Below, in pieces: positions 8,279 through 15,596 of a stretch of DNA of 49,682 nucleotides. How positions within the stretch are numbered: position 1 is the stretch's first letter; each line of letters starts with the position of its first letter. This DNA comes from a bacterium UBP8_UBA817 (GTDB lineage Bacteria > Margulisbacteria > Marinamargulisbacteria > SXXA01 > SICP01). The notes below the pieces were generated by a model that saw only the letters and a list, made by a program, of their open reading frames with translations, was not told where the DNA came from and made no database searches. A program made the position numbers and the translations under genes. The DNA is taken from positions 1 through 49,682 of the forward strand of contig CAMDGG010000009.1 in assembly GCA_945898045.1 (NCBI GenBank), given 5' to 3'.

Positions 8279-8301
8279 CCCCTCTTTAGAATAGAGAGGG
8301 G
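8279..8301. repeat. GC-rich hairpin CCCCTCT...AGAGGGG
   Basis: Perfect 7-bp stem (8279-8285 with 8295-8301) with a 9-base loop, followed by a TTGGGG-rich tract. It looks like a dispersed extragenic palindrome. There is no T tract on the plus strand, so I do not call it a terminator. It lies right after the proA fragment, at the left edge of sequence unique to the second receptor-like unit. Confidence 0.5.
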
Positions 8302-8350
8302 TTGGGGTGAGTATTGGGGGGGTATTAATAGCCAAAATAGTAACCAGTTA

Positions 8351-8379
8351 GTGACAAAAAAAGAAAGTGTAGCTAGTAT
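8351..8379 (+). promoter_or_regulatory. Candidate sigma-70-type promoter for the XRE gene
   Basis: GTGACA (8351-8356) and TAGTAT (8374-8379) with a 17-base spacer match five and four of six consensus positions. Transcription would begin about seven bases downstream, practically at ATG 8387, so the XRE message may be leaderless. No ribosome site is seen before 8387, which agrees with that. Confidence 0.4.
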
Positions 8380-8386
8380 GTGATCT

Positions 8387-8689
8387 ATGTTATTTAAAAC
8401 ACCTATCGAACTCATGCAAGACATCGCGCAGCGAACGCGTACCAGACGGCTTTCCCTCAATCTTTCTCAGTCCGGCCTTGCAGCACAATCCGGCGTGAGC
8501 TTGGGGAGTCTCAAACGATTTGAAAATACAGGACAAATAGCACTCAAATCTCTCCTTAAAATTGCACTCGTACTAGACTGCCTCTCTGAATTTGAAAACC
8601 TTATCCAACCTCTCCCTAATCCTACTTCCATTAAAGATCTACTCGCCCAAACAAAACACAGAAAAAAGGGCACTCGACATGCCATATAA
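8387..8689 (+). CDS. XRE/HipB-like helix-turn-helix regulator
   Basis: A 100-residue protein with a helix-turn-helix of the Cro/C1 type over about residues 20-65: RRLSLNLSQSGLAAQSG, then SLGSLKRFENTG. The pattern (LSQ..LA..SGVSLGSLKRFE.TG.I.L.SLLKIA) matches small HipB-type DNA-binding proteins. No HipA toxin is next to it. Its last 11 bases overlap the start of the second receptor-like gene, so the two are translationally coupled and the regulator may autoregulate the pair. The first receptor-like gene has no such partner. ATG 8414 is an alternative start but would trim a conserved N-terminus. Confidence 0.8.
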   Translation: MLFKTPIELMQDIAQRTRTRRLSLNLSQSGLAAQSGVSLGSLKRFENTGQIALKSLLKIALVLDCLSEFENLIQPLPNPTSIKDLLAQTKHRKKGTRHAI

Positions 8690-10940
8690 TCCCATAAATT
8701 CACACCAGTACAAGCTAGTCGCGTTAAATTCTATGGTCCTGATCCCACCCGATATATCCAAGACAGTAAATTCACATCATGATAATGCCGCCAAACTAGC
8801 CTTTACCGTACAGGTAGGGCTTCTGGCACACAACATCGTGACAGAATGGAATAAGCCAGCAGACGAACAAGATTTACTGAAGCTAGTGACTTCAAGTATG
8901 GCTCTACAGGGGATGTTACTACAAGATCAACACTTACAAGGCGCAACAGCCTTCTTCAGAACAGGTATGTATGCAGTGGATACCTTACAAGTGGTGGCAA
9001 GAGTCCTTGCCAATATTGCGAGCACCCCATTCTTCGTCCTAGCGGCACTTACTTCACAAACAGCCAAGCTTTGCGGGTTTTCTGAATGGATAGGAAAACA
9101 AGCCGCCGAACTTGCAAGAGGTTATTTGTCTGAGAATGTCATACCCTACCTCAAAGAGCTTTTGCCTCTTCTTGTCTACACAGTTTTACCTGGGGTTACG
9201 ACAGCGGGCGAGAACGGGGTGAGTGTTCACACATTATTGGGTTCTGAACGCCATACCTATTCTGATACGGATGTATTTTATGATCCAGTAGGCGATCTAG
9301 CCCGAAGAGATGCCGTTGGTCAAGGCCCAAACGTGACAATAACAGGGGTCCAAGGTACGGGCTTTGGCTCCCGAATACAATTTTTAGGTGATAATCAACT
9401 AGTCATTAGTGCTCCTCAAGGCAACGGCGCAGTTTATATCCTTTCTTCAAATACGACTGTAAATCTCGCTGACGGTTTACCCGTTGGTGCCACCAATATT
9501 TCAAGTGCTACAGGAATGAAGTTGGGTACTGTTATTTCTGTATTTGATATCAATGGAGACGCCCAGCCAGATGTTATTATGCAAGGACTTGGCGGTCTGC
9601 ATTACCTCCTAGGTACAGGAAGTGGGTTTCCCGCTCATGTAGATTTCGATCAATTGCCAAGAATCAATGGAACCAGAGCAGGGGACGGTAATATTCAGGC
9701 TGTAGGGACCGTTGATGGCAGCGCAGTATTTATGGCAAGTAGGGCCAATGGTACGGTCGCCTTAATATCAGGCCTCAGAGGTGTTGAAAATAGTTTGCCA
9801 GCAGACCCCACTTCGACAGTTGTAAGTTGTCTTTTTACCTACGACGATAAATTAGGGGTTGGAACTAGATTAAGTCATGCTGCAAACGGAGAGGTTCGAT
9901 TGTTTTCGGTAGGGCAAAATATTACACTTAATACCACTTATGATGGCGAAACAGGAGCCAGACTTGGAGCCGCCGCACTGAGCTTTTTGGGAGCAGACGG
10001 TAAACCTATCTTAGTCCTAGGGGCTACTGGAGAGGAAAGCTTCACAGGTGCACTACATGTTATGTTTCAAAACGGTAGTTCGCAAGTTCTTCGGGGAGAA
10101 ATTCCAGGGGGTCTTTTTGGATCAAACTTAATGGTTTCTAGAAATACATTGTTTGTAACAGCTCAAAATGCAGGCATAGTTTATCAGTTTGATATTGGGA
10201 ATGGATTTCCTGCTAATCTAAGTGCGGCCATAAAATATTCTGGTACCCCCCAAAGTTTTGGTGCCGCGTTAGCAACAAACAATGGTAATTATGTTATTGG
10301 AGATCCTACCTCAAAGAGCGTTTACATAATCCGTGGTGCTCCTCCAGAAACACCAATGCCCTCAAGTAGTAGTGGGGCAAATATTGTTGCGATTGCGGCT
10401 GCCGTCGGAGCTAGTGTTGGTGTGGCAGCTGGCATTCTAATTTATATGAAATATCAACAAACCCCACCGGTTGTACAGCTAGCGCCTGTAGTATCGGCTA
10501 CTGAGGATCTGTATGAGCGTCCGGAGGACAATCTTAACGATATCTCAGGAGTTTGCAACGCGGATGAAACTTATGGAGTTGGACCTTCAGAAAGTAGTAT
10601 CTATGCCGAGACTAGCTTGGATGCTAGTTATTATAAACAACCTAACCGCATTGATCTGCTATCTGAGTATGATGCTGACCAAGGTCCTGGCGGTTTCTAT
10701 CCCTTAGGTGCTGTATCAATGGACCCTCCTCATGCAAAGTCTAGCTCCTTTGACCCAGCAGCCCCTATCCCCTTTTATTCAGTAGTTCGCAAAGGTAAAA
10801 CAGGTGGCATCGCTGACCCAGCATTATATGTAAAGGATGTTAGCGGATTCTATACCTATCCAAGTATGGACCACCCTGAGTATGTATCTCTTGATATGCA
10901 GTCTATTGATAATCAGGTTCTATACAGTGTTAATTCTTAA
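8679..10940 (+). CDS. Receptor-like protein 2: FG-GAP beta-propeller, one TM helix, tyrosine-motif tail
   Basis: A 753-residue paralogue of the protein at 5230. ATG 8679 is chosen because GAAAAAAGGG lies eight bases upstream and the protein then begins like its paralogue (QYKLVALN near the N-terminus); the open frame extends up to 8592. The helical N-terminus is conserved in protein (SEWIGK, SQTAKL) but diverged in DNA. Roughly 90 residues between it and the propeller are missing compared with paralogue 1. The propeller (about 216-560) keeps the DINGDAQPD calcium loop and nine N-X-S/T sequons and is almost identical to paralogue 1 over long DNA stretches. One transmembrane helix (about 568-589) precedes a tail with 13 tyrosines: Y612ERP, SIY642AE, Y652KQP, Y700SVV, Y725TYP and Y735VSL stand out. 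The tail is unrelated in sequence to that of paralogue 1 but alike in composition. Function is unknown; I infer a host-directed surface protein or effector. Confidence 0.8.
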   Translation: MPYNPINSHQYKLVALNSMVLIPPDISKTVNSHHDNAAKLAFTVQVGLLAHNIVTEWNKPADEQDLLKLVTSSMALQGMLLQDQHLQGATAFFRTGMYAVDTLQVVARVLANIASTPFFVLAALTSQTAKLCGFSEWIGKQAAELARGYLSENVIPYLKELLPLLVYTVLPGVTTAGENGVSVHTLLGSERHTYSDTDVFYDPVGDLARRDAVGQGPNVTITGVQGTGFGSRIQFLGDNQLVISAPQGNGAVYILSSNTTVNLADGLPVGATNISSATGMKLGTVISVFDINGDAQPDVIMQGLGGLHYLLGTGSGFPAHVDFDQLPRINGTRAGDGNIQAVGTVDGSAVFMASRANGTVALISGLRGVENSLPADPTSTVVSCLFTYDDKLGVGTRLSHAANGEVRLFSVGQNITLNTTYDGETGARLGAAALSFLGADGKPILVLGATGEESFTGALHVMFQNGSSQVLRGEIPGGLFGSNLMVSRNTLFVTAQNAGIVYQFDIGNGFPANLSAAIKYSGTPQSFGAALATNNGNYVIGDPTSKSVYIIRGAPPETPMPSSSSGANIVAIAAAVGASVGVAAGILIYMKYQQTPPVVQLAPVVSATEDLYERPEDNLNDISGVCNADETYGVGPSESSIYAETSLDASYYKQPNRIDLLSEYDADQGPGGFYPLGAVSMDPPHAKSSSFDPAAPIPFYSVVRKGKTGGIADPALYVKDVSGFYTYPSMDHPEYVSLDMQSIDNQVLYSVNS

Positions 10941-10993
10941 GAAAATAAGAAAAATAAGTACCTGGACACTAAAGGACAGAAGGGGACAGGTTA
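10941..10993. repeat. REP-like intergenic repeat, copy 2
   Basis: Starts directly after the stop codon of the second receptor-like gene. It has AAATAAGTACCTGGACACTA and then GGACAGAAGGGGACAGGTTA, matching the modules at 8061 and 11145 with small changes. After it, 10994-11115 is AT-rich with no gene, tRNA or clear terminator that I can see. Confidence 0.6.
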
Positions 10994-11115
10994 AAAAACT
11001 GTCAGAATTGGCATTTATGGATTAAAAAATGAGTGGCTGTTGTTCATCCTATTCATCCGTTAATCCGATAAATCCTAATTCAAATCTTTTGTTTATAATC
11101 CACAAGAAAAAAACG

Positions 11116-11144
11116 TTACCGAACCAACCCATCCCCCGCATCAC
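11116..11144 (-). pseudogene. proA: Decayed third copy of the proA 3' end
   Basis: On the minus strand this reads GTGATGCGGGGG, then ATGGGTTGGTTCGGTAA. With one base restored it would encode VMRGDGLVR and stop, against VMQGEGLVR and stop in intact proA. It therefore looks like a frameshifted relic of a different proA allele. It lies between two REP-like modules. Confidence 0.55.
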
Positions 11145-11192
11145 AAAAATAAGTCCCTAGACACTAAACGACAGAAGGGGACAGGTTAGGGG
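11145..11192. repeat. REP-like intergenic repeat, copy 3
   Basis: AAAAATAAGTCCCTAGACAC, then GACAGAAGGGGACAGGTTAG. Nearly identical to 8089-8136. It sits 20 bases beyond the stop of intact proA and starts the right copy of the 180-bp direct repeat. Confidence 0.65.
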
Positions 11193-11212
11193 TTAGCCTG
11201 TAAAATTGGGAT

Positions 11213-12457
11213 TTACCTAACCAATCCCTCTCCCTGCATCACATACTTATAACTCGTCAATTCCGCCAATCCCATAGGCCCTCGCGCATGTAATTTTTGC
11301 GTCGAAATTCCAATCTCCGCCCCAAATCCAAATTCTCCACCATCCGTAAACCGGCTAGAGACGTTTACGCCTACAACAGCAGAATCCACTGTTTTCACAA
11401 ACGCATCAATAGCCACTTTATCTTGCGACAAAATCACATCCGTATGATGCGATCCATACGTCTGAATCCACCCAATCGCTTCCTCTACAGACCCAACAAT
11501 ATGAACCCCCAAAACCAAATCCAAAAATTCCTCATACCACTCTTCTTCCGTTGATAATTCAATGTCCGAATACCAATCACAGACGTGTTTATCACCCTTA
11601 AACCGAACATCCAATTCCCGTAATTTTGGTAACAGGGCATCCAGAAATTTGCGAGCAATAGTTGCGTGTACCAAAATCTTTTCACAGGAGTTACAAACAG
11701 AGGGCCGCTGTGTTTTGGCATTAATAACGATCTCAATCGCACGATCTAAATCAGCCGACGCATCCACAAAAATATGACAATTGCCAGCACCCGTCTCAAT
11801 CGTAGGGACCGTCGCCAAACTCACAACATGTTTAATCATCGCTGCGCTGCCTCTAGGAATCACAAGATCTAAAGACTCTCTGCATCTCACAAAAGTCTCT
11901 ACACCTTCACGAGAAGTATCTTCTAATAACTGAATACTGCCGAAATTAATTTTATTGTTTTCCAAGACTGACCGCAGAACTGAGGCAATCGCAAGATTAG
12001 ATCTATATGCAGAAGAGCTACCCCTCAAAACAACCGCATTCCCCGTCTTAAACGTAAGTGCAATCGCATCAGCAGTCACATTAGGGCGTGCCTCATAAAT
12101 CATTCCAATGACACCCAACGGCACCCGCACTTTTTGAATTTCAAGACCATTTGGTTGTGTCCATTTATCCATCTCTTGTCCAATAGGATCGGGTAGGGTA
12201 GCAATCTGACGAATACTAGCCGCAATCCCCTCAAGCCGATCAGGTGTAAGCGTTAGCCTATCGATCAGCGATTCGGTTAATCCCTCTGTGACACCAGCCT
12301 CTCGATCTTTCTGATTCTCTGCCAAAATCTGAGACTGATTCACAAGAATAGCATCCGCCATCTTATTCAAAATACGATTCTTTTCTTCAGTAGAAATTAA
12401 ATCTTGTATTTGAAACGACCGTTTTGCTTCTGCACATTGAGAAACAATGGTCTTCAT
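11213..12457 (-). CDS. proA: Gamma-glutamyl phosphate reductase
   Basis: Second step of proline synthesis: NADPH-dependent reduction of gamma-glutamyl phosphate to glutamate semialdehyde. The 414-residue length is normal. The catalytic cysteine lies in RPSVCNSCEKILVH, with the aldehyde dehydrogenase-like blocks EARPNVTADAIALTFKTGNA, VLRGSSSAYRSN and ETGAGNCHIFVD upstream. Its start overlaps the end of proB by four bases (ATGA). Its 3' end is the target of the duplications to its left. proC, for the last step, is not in the window. Confidence 0.96.
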   Translation of the reverse strand: MKTIVSQCAEAKRSFQIQDLISTEEKNRILNKMADAILVNQSQILAENQKDREAGVTEGLTESLIDRLTLTPDRLEGIAASIRQIATLPDPIGQEMDKWTQPNGLEIQKVRVPLGVIGMIYEARPNVTADAIALTFKTGNAVVLRGSSSAYRSNLAIASVLRSVLENNKINFGSIQLLEDTSREGVETFVRCRESLDLVIPRGSAAMIKHVVSLATVPTIETGAGNCHIFVDASADLDRAIEIVINAKTQRPSVCNSCEKILVHATIARKFLDALLPKLRELDVRFKGDKHVCDWYSDIELSTEEEWYEEFLDLVLGVHIVGSVEEAIGWIQTYGSHHTDVILSQDKVAIDAFVKTVDSAVVGVNVSSRFTDGGEFGFGAEIGISTQKLHARGPMGLAELTSYKYVMQGEGLVR

Positions 12458-13215
12458 AATGCACGACCTGGTATATGTGTCCCGACATCGGATGACAACA
12501 CATTAGGCGTACGTCCATTTGCTATTCTTACATCAATACCAGATTCTGAAGCTACTTTTGCAACAGTTAATTTTGATTTCATCCCACCTCTACTTCTACC
12601 AGAAGTGGCGTCTTCTAGCCCAGATAAAAAGGCATCAGAAATTTCTGACATGTTAGAAATGATTTGCGCCTCAGCATGGGTTTTGGGATTGTGATCGTAT
12701 ACACCATCTACATCAGTAAGTAACACCAAATGGGTCACATCTAAAAGCTTAGCAACCATTAAAGACATCTGGTCATTATCCCCAAACTTCATGTCAATCT
12801 CATCGGTTGCTACACAATCGTTTTCGTTAAAAATAGGCAGTATGCCGTGTTCTAATAATGTCATCGTTGTATTACGCACATTGGTTATGCGCTCAGCATC
12901 ATTAAACACATCACGCGTGAGTAAAATCTGGCCCACTTTTATACCGCGTTCTCCAAAAAAAGTAGCATATTCTTTCATTAAAAGAGATTGCCCCACAGCC
13001 GCCGCCGCTTGCTTTTCTGGGATAGAAACTGGTTTTAAATGCAGCGCTTCAGATCCACATGTAATCGCGCCTGATGTGACCAATAAAAACTGTCCCATAC
13101 CTGTCGATATGCCATCGCAAATCTGGTGGGCAAGAGAACGCATTCTGTTTAAATCTAACGTGCCTTCAGGCGTCGTTAGTAAATTGGTGCCTATCTTAAC
13201 AAGATACCGGTTCAT
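12454..13215 (-). CDS. proB: Glutamate 5-kinase, short form without PUA domain
   Basis: Phosphorylates glutamate as the first, usually proline-inhibited, step of proline synthesis. The 253-residue protein has the amino-acid kinase fold: KIGTNLLT at the N-terminus, LVTSGAITCGSEAL, IFNENDCVATDEI, FGDNDQMSLMVAKL, LLTDVDGVYD and GRSRGGMKSKL. The C-terminal PUA domain of the roughly 370-residue E. coli enzyme is absent. Because the gene runs cleanly into proA with an ATGA overlap, this is a natural short form and not a truncation. It starts directly after the obgE stop. Confidence 0.93.
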   Translation of the reverse strand: MNRYLVKIGTNLLTTPEGTLDLNRMRSLAHQICDGISTGMGQFLLVTSGAITCGSEALHLKPVSIPEKQAAAAVGQSLLMKEYATFFGERGIKVGQILLTRDVFNDAERITNVRNTTMTLLEHGILPIFNENDCVATDEIDMKFGDNDQMSLMVAKLLDVTHLVLLTDVDGVYDHNPKTHAEAQIISNMSEISDAFLSGLEDATSGRSRGGMKSKLTVAKVASESGIDVRIANGRTPNVLSSDVGTHIPGRAL

Positions 13216-14202
13216 TTAGTCTACACCCTTTTGAATAAGACTAATTAACTCCCCAATGCCTGCTCCGGTAACAGCCGAAATCGCAATAGCGGGTACACCG
13301 CGAGAAATAAAATGGCCCAAAATAGTCGCCATTTCCTCGCCAGTAAGAATGTCTAGTTTATTTAAAACAACAACAGTTGGACGCGTCGCCAAATCTGGAT
13401 TGTGTTTGCGAAGCTCTTCGGAAATCGTTTCATAATTATCCCAACAAATGTCAGCTGAAAGAGGCTCAACGCTAATCATATGAACAAGCAGTTTAGTACG
13501 TTCTACGTGACGTAAAAACTCATGTCCCAAACCAACGCCCTCTGATGCTCCTTCTACAAGTCCAGGAATATCAGCCAATACAATTTCACGATCAATAAAT
13601 TTCAAGACCCCAAGATTAGGAAATAGTGTCGTAAAAGGGTAGGGGGCTATCTTGGGATTGGCCCGTGTTAATACTTTTAAAAGTGTCGATTTACCCGCAT
13701 TAGGTAAGCCAATAAGGCCCACTTCAGCCAATAGTCGAAGCTCCAATGTAATCTCACAGACATGACCAGGTAACCCCGGTTGTGAATATCGTGGGGCTTG
13801 ATTTACAGACGTTGCAAAGTGCTGATTCCCAAGGCCACCTTTGCCACCTTGAGCAACTATATACACTTCGCCTTCCTGACATAAATCAGCAAGAATGTTA
13901 TGGGATTCATCATAAACTATAGTGCCACAGGGTACAGGTAAGATCAGGTCAGGACCTTTAATGCCAAAGCAACGTTTACCGCCACCATGCATGCCATTTT
14001 TGGCCTTGAATACATGTCGAAATTTAAAATCCATTAAGGTTTGAAGTTGATGGGTCGCTTTTAAACTGACCGTACCACCTTCTCCACCATCTCCACCATC
14101 AGGCCCCCCGTAAGGGACAAACTTTTCACGCCTAAAACTTACTGCGCCGGGCCCGCCATTGCCAGCCTCGACGCGAATTTTAACGTGATCAACGAACTTA
14201 AT
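13216..14202 (-). CDS. obgE: Obg GTPase with apparent AUU start codon
   Basis: Essential GTPase involved in late 50S assembly and stress control. From the ATT at 14202-14200 the protein is 328 residues and begins as Obg proteins do, with [19 protein letters not shown], then [16 protein letters not shown], the glycine-rich Obg fold. The G domain has GLPNAGKST, the switch DIPGLVEGA and NKLD. Between the in-frame upstream stop and Met57 (14034) there is no ATG, GTG or TTG. Starting at 14034 would remove most of the conserved Gly-rich region. ATT overlaps the rpmA stop (AATTAA), so reinitiation after rpmA is plausible. A sequencing error is the main alternative. Confidence 0.85.
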   Translation of the reverse strand: MKFVDHVKIRVEAGNGGPGAVSFRREKFVPYGGPDGGDGGEGGTVSLKATHQLQTLMDFKFRHVFKAKNGMHGGGKRCFGIKGPDLILPVPCGTIVYDESHNILADLCQEGEVYIVAQGGKGGLGNQHFATSVNQAPRYSQPGLPGHVCEITLELRLLAEVGLIGLPNAGKSTLLKVLTRANPKIAPYPFTTLFPNLGVLKFIDREIVLADIPGLVEGASEGVGLGHEFLRHVERTKLLVHMISVEPLSADICWDNYETISEELRKHNPDLATRPTVVVLNKLDILTGEEMATILGHFISRGVPAIAISAVTGAGIGELISLIQKGVD

Positions 14203-14452
14203 TTGCGTATACCGAAACCTGCTGTTTGGTCCGAGTTACATATTCAAATTTGACGTGACCAACAACTTTAGCAAATAATGTAAAATCTTTACCCATACCG
14301 ACATTATTGCCAGGGCGAAATTCTGTTCCGCGTTGACGTACCAAAATGTTTCCAGGTACTACAAGTTCTTCAGAGAAACGCTTAACACCCAATCTCTGGG
14401 AATTACTGTCTCTACCGTTTTTAGTACTACCTTTTCCCTTCTTATGTGCCAT
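14198..14452 (-). CDS. rpmA: 50S ribosomal protein L27
   Basis: An 84-residue protein of the peptidyl-transferase region of the large subunit. It begins [20 protein letters not shown], very close to the family consensus, followed by GVKRF and the [11 protein letters not shown] block. There is no N-terminal extension of the kind that is cleaved in Firmicutes. It follows rplU after 13 bases with a good ribosome site, and its stop codon overlaps the unusual obgE start. Confidence 0.97.
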   Translation of the reverse strand: MAHKKGKGSTKNGRDSNSQRLGVKRFSEELVVPGNILVRQRGTEFRPGNNVGMGKDFTLFAKVVGHVKFEYVTRTKQQVSVYAN

Positions 14453-14465
14453 TGTAGACTCCTAT

Positions 14466-14777
14466 TTACGCAGCTGAAATCTTTTCAACTTTAATCGTAG
14501 TCAAATACTGACGGTGACCTTGGGTTTTTTGATACCCTGTCTTACGCTTAAATTTGAAAACCTTGATCTTATCGGCGCGTATCTGATTCAAAATTGTAGC
14601 TTCAACCCGAGCACCCTCTATATAGGGTTGACCAAGCTTTATATCACCCGCATTAAAAACAGCAAGAACCCGATCAAAAGAAATGGTCTTCTCTTCTGTT
14701 TCTAACTTTTCTATATCTAAAATTGTACCTTCTTCCACAATGTATTGCTTACTACCAGTCTCAATTACCGCACGCAT
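14466..14777 (-). CDS. rplU: 50S ribosomal protein L21
   Basis: A 103-residue large-subunit protein, first gene of the minus-strand rplU-rpmA-obgE-proB-proA operon. MRAVIETGSKQYIVEEG at the start and KFKRKTGYQKTQGHRQ near the C-terminus are family hallmarks. The promoter must lie in the 168-base divergent region shared with the pyrophosphatase gene (14778-14945). Confidence 0.97.
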   Translation of the reverse strand: MRAVIETGSKQYIVEEGTILDIEKLETEEKTISFDRVLAVFNAGDIKLGQPYIEGARVEATILNQIRADKIKVFKFKRKTGYQKTQGHRQYLTTIKVEKISAA

Positions 14778-14896
14778 GATAACCCTCCGCGCTGTTTCTT
14801 TTACTTAAAGTCAAAGAAATGATGATAAACCGTGGATAAGAAACGTGTCAATACGTTTTGAAAGTTGTGTATTATGACTTGCGACATCCCACCCCA

Positions 14897-14902
14897 TATA
14901 AT
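14897..14902 (+). promoter_or_regulatory. Candidate -10 box of the pyrophosphatase operon
   Basis: A perfect TATAAT lies 44 bases before the proposed TTG start, between divergent rplU and ppa. No good -35 hexamer is found at standard spacing (the best at 18 bases is TATGAC), so the call rests on the -10 box alone. Confidence 0.4.
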
Positions 14903-14945
14903 ATGCTTAGTTTTATCTGAAAATAATAAGAAAAGGAGCTTCGTC

Positions 14946-15596
14946 TTGCATCATTATTCCTTGACACCTTCACATCCTTGGCATGGGATTTCTCCAGGAG
15001 AAAATGCCCCAGAAATGGTATACGCTTTTATTGAAATTGTTCCTTCTGATCCTGTGAAATACGAAATAGATAAGCAAACAGGACACATGAAAGTAGATAG
15101 ACCTCAAAAGTTTTCGAATTTTTGTCCTAGCCTATATGGGTTTATTCCGCAGACTATTTGCCGTGAGCGCGTTGCAGAATATGCCATGCAGGTTACTGGT
15201 AGAACAGGAATTGAAGGGGATAACGATCCTATAGATATCTGTGTGCTAACAGAGCGTCCCATTAATCATGGCTCCGTAATTGTTCATGCACGACCCATCG
15301 GTGGATTTAGAATGTTTGATGGGGGAGAGGCCGACGATAAAATTATTGCAACGCTAGAAAGTGATGGTATCTATGGAGCTTATCAAGATATTAGCGAAGT
15401 GCCCGTGAGTATTATTAATCGCTTAAAGCATTATTTTTTAACATATAAAGAAATTCCTGATCCTGAAAATAGACAAGAACAAAAATGTGTTATTTCTCAT
15501 ACGTATGGCGCAGAAGAAGCGAAAGAAGTGATAAGGCGTTCCATGTTGGACTATCAAGAACTATTAATAGAAATGCAAAAGGAGAAACAACTATGA
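14946..15596 (+). CDS. ppa: Inorganic pyrophosphatase (family I)
   Basis: Hydrolyses pyrophosphate and so pulls forward biosynthetic reactions such as aminoacylation and CoA synthesis. It is a 216-residue protein from TTG 14946, chosen because AAGGAG lies six bases upstream; the open frame extends to 14865. Family motifs are visible: FIEIVPSDPVKYEIDKQTG, GFIPQTICRE, EGDNDPIDICVLTERPI with the metal-binding acidic residues, and GGFRMFDGGEADDKIIA. The sequence recalls the slightly longer pyrophosphatases of Chlamydiae and other host-associated bacteria more than the E. coli form. Its TGA overlaps the symporter ATG. Confidence 0.9.
   Translation: MHHYSLTPSHPWHGISPGENAPEMVYAFIEIVPSDPVKYEIDKQTGHMKVDRPQKFSNFCPSLYGFIPQTICRERVAEYAMQVTGRTGIEGDNDPIDICVLTERPINHGSVIVHARPIGGFRMFDGGEADDKIIATLESDGIYGAYQDISEVPVSIINRLKHYFLTYKEIPDPENRQEQKCVISHTYGAEEAKEVIRRSMLDYQELLIEMQKEKQL

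Noticed and set aside
8592-8678. Extra 29 residues at the N-terminus of receptor-like protein 2
   Set aside because: The upstream start lies inside the XRE gene. ATG 8679 has a good ribosome site and aligns with the paralogue's N-terminus.
11025-11115. Possible tRNA or small RNA in the AT-rich stretch before proA
   Set aside because: No cloverleaf, stem with T tract or conserved motif could be found by eye.
8061-11212. CRISPR array or insertion sequence
   Set aside because: Repeats are few, unevenly spaced and lack uniform spacers. No cas gene, transposase frame or terminal inverted repeats were seen.
12454-13215. proB as a truncated pseudogene
   Set aside because: It lacks only the PUA domain. 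The kinase domain is complete and the stop is coupled to proA by ATGA, as in natural short forms.
12791-13219. 142-codon plus-strand frame opposite proB
   Set aside because: Antisense to a complete proB with all kinase motifs.
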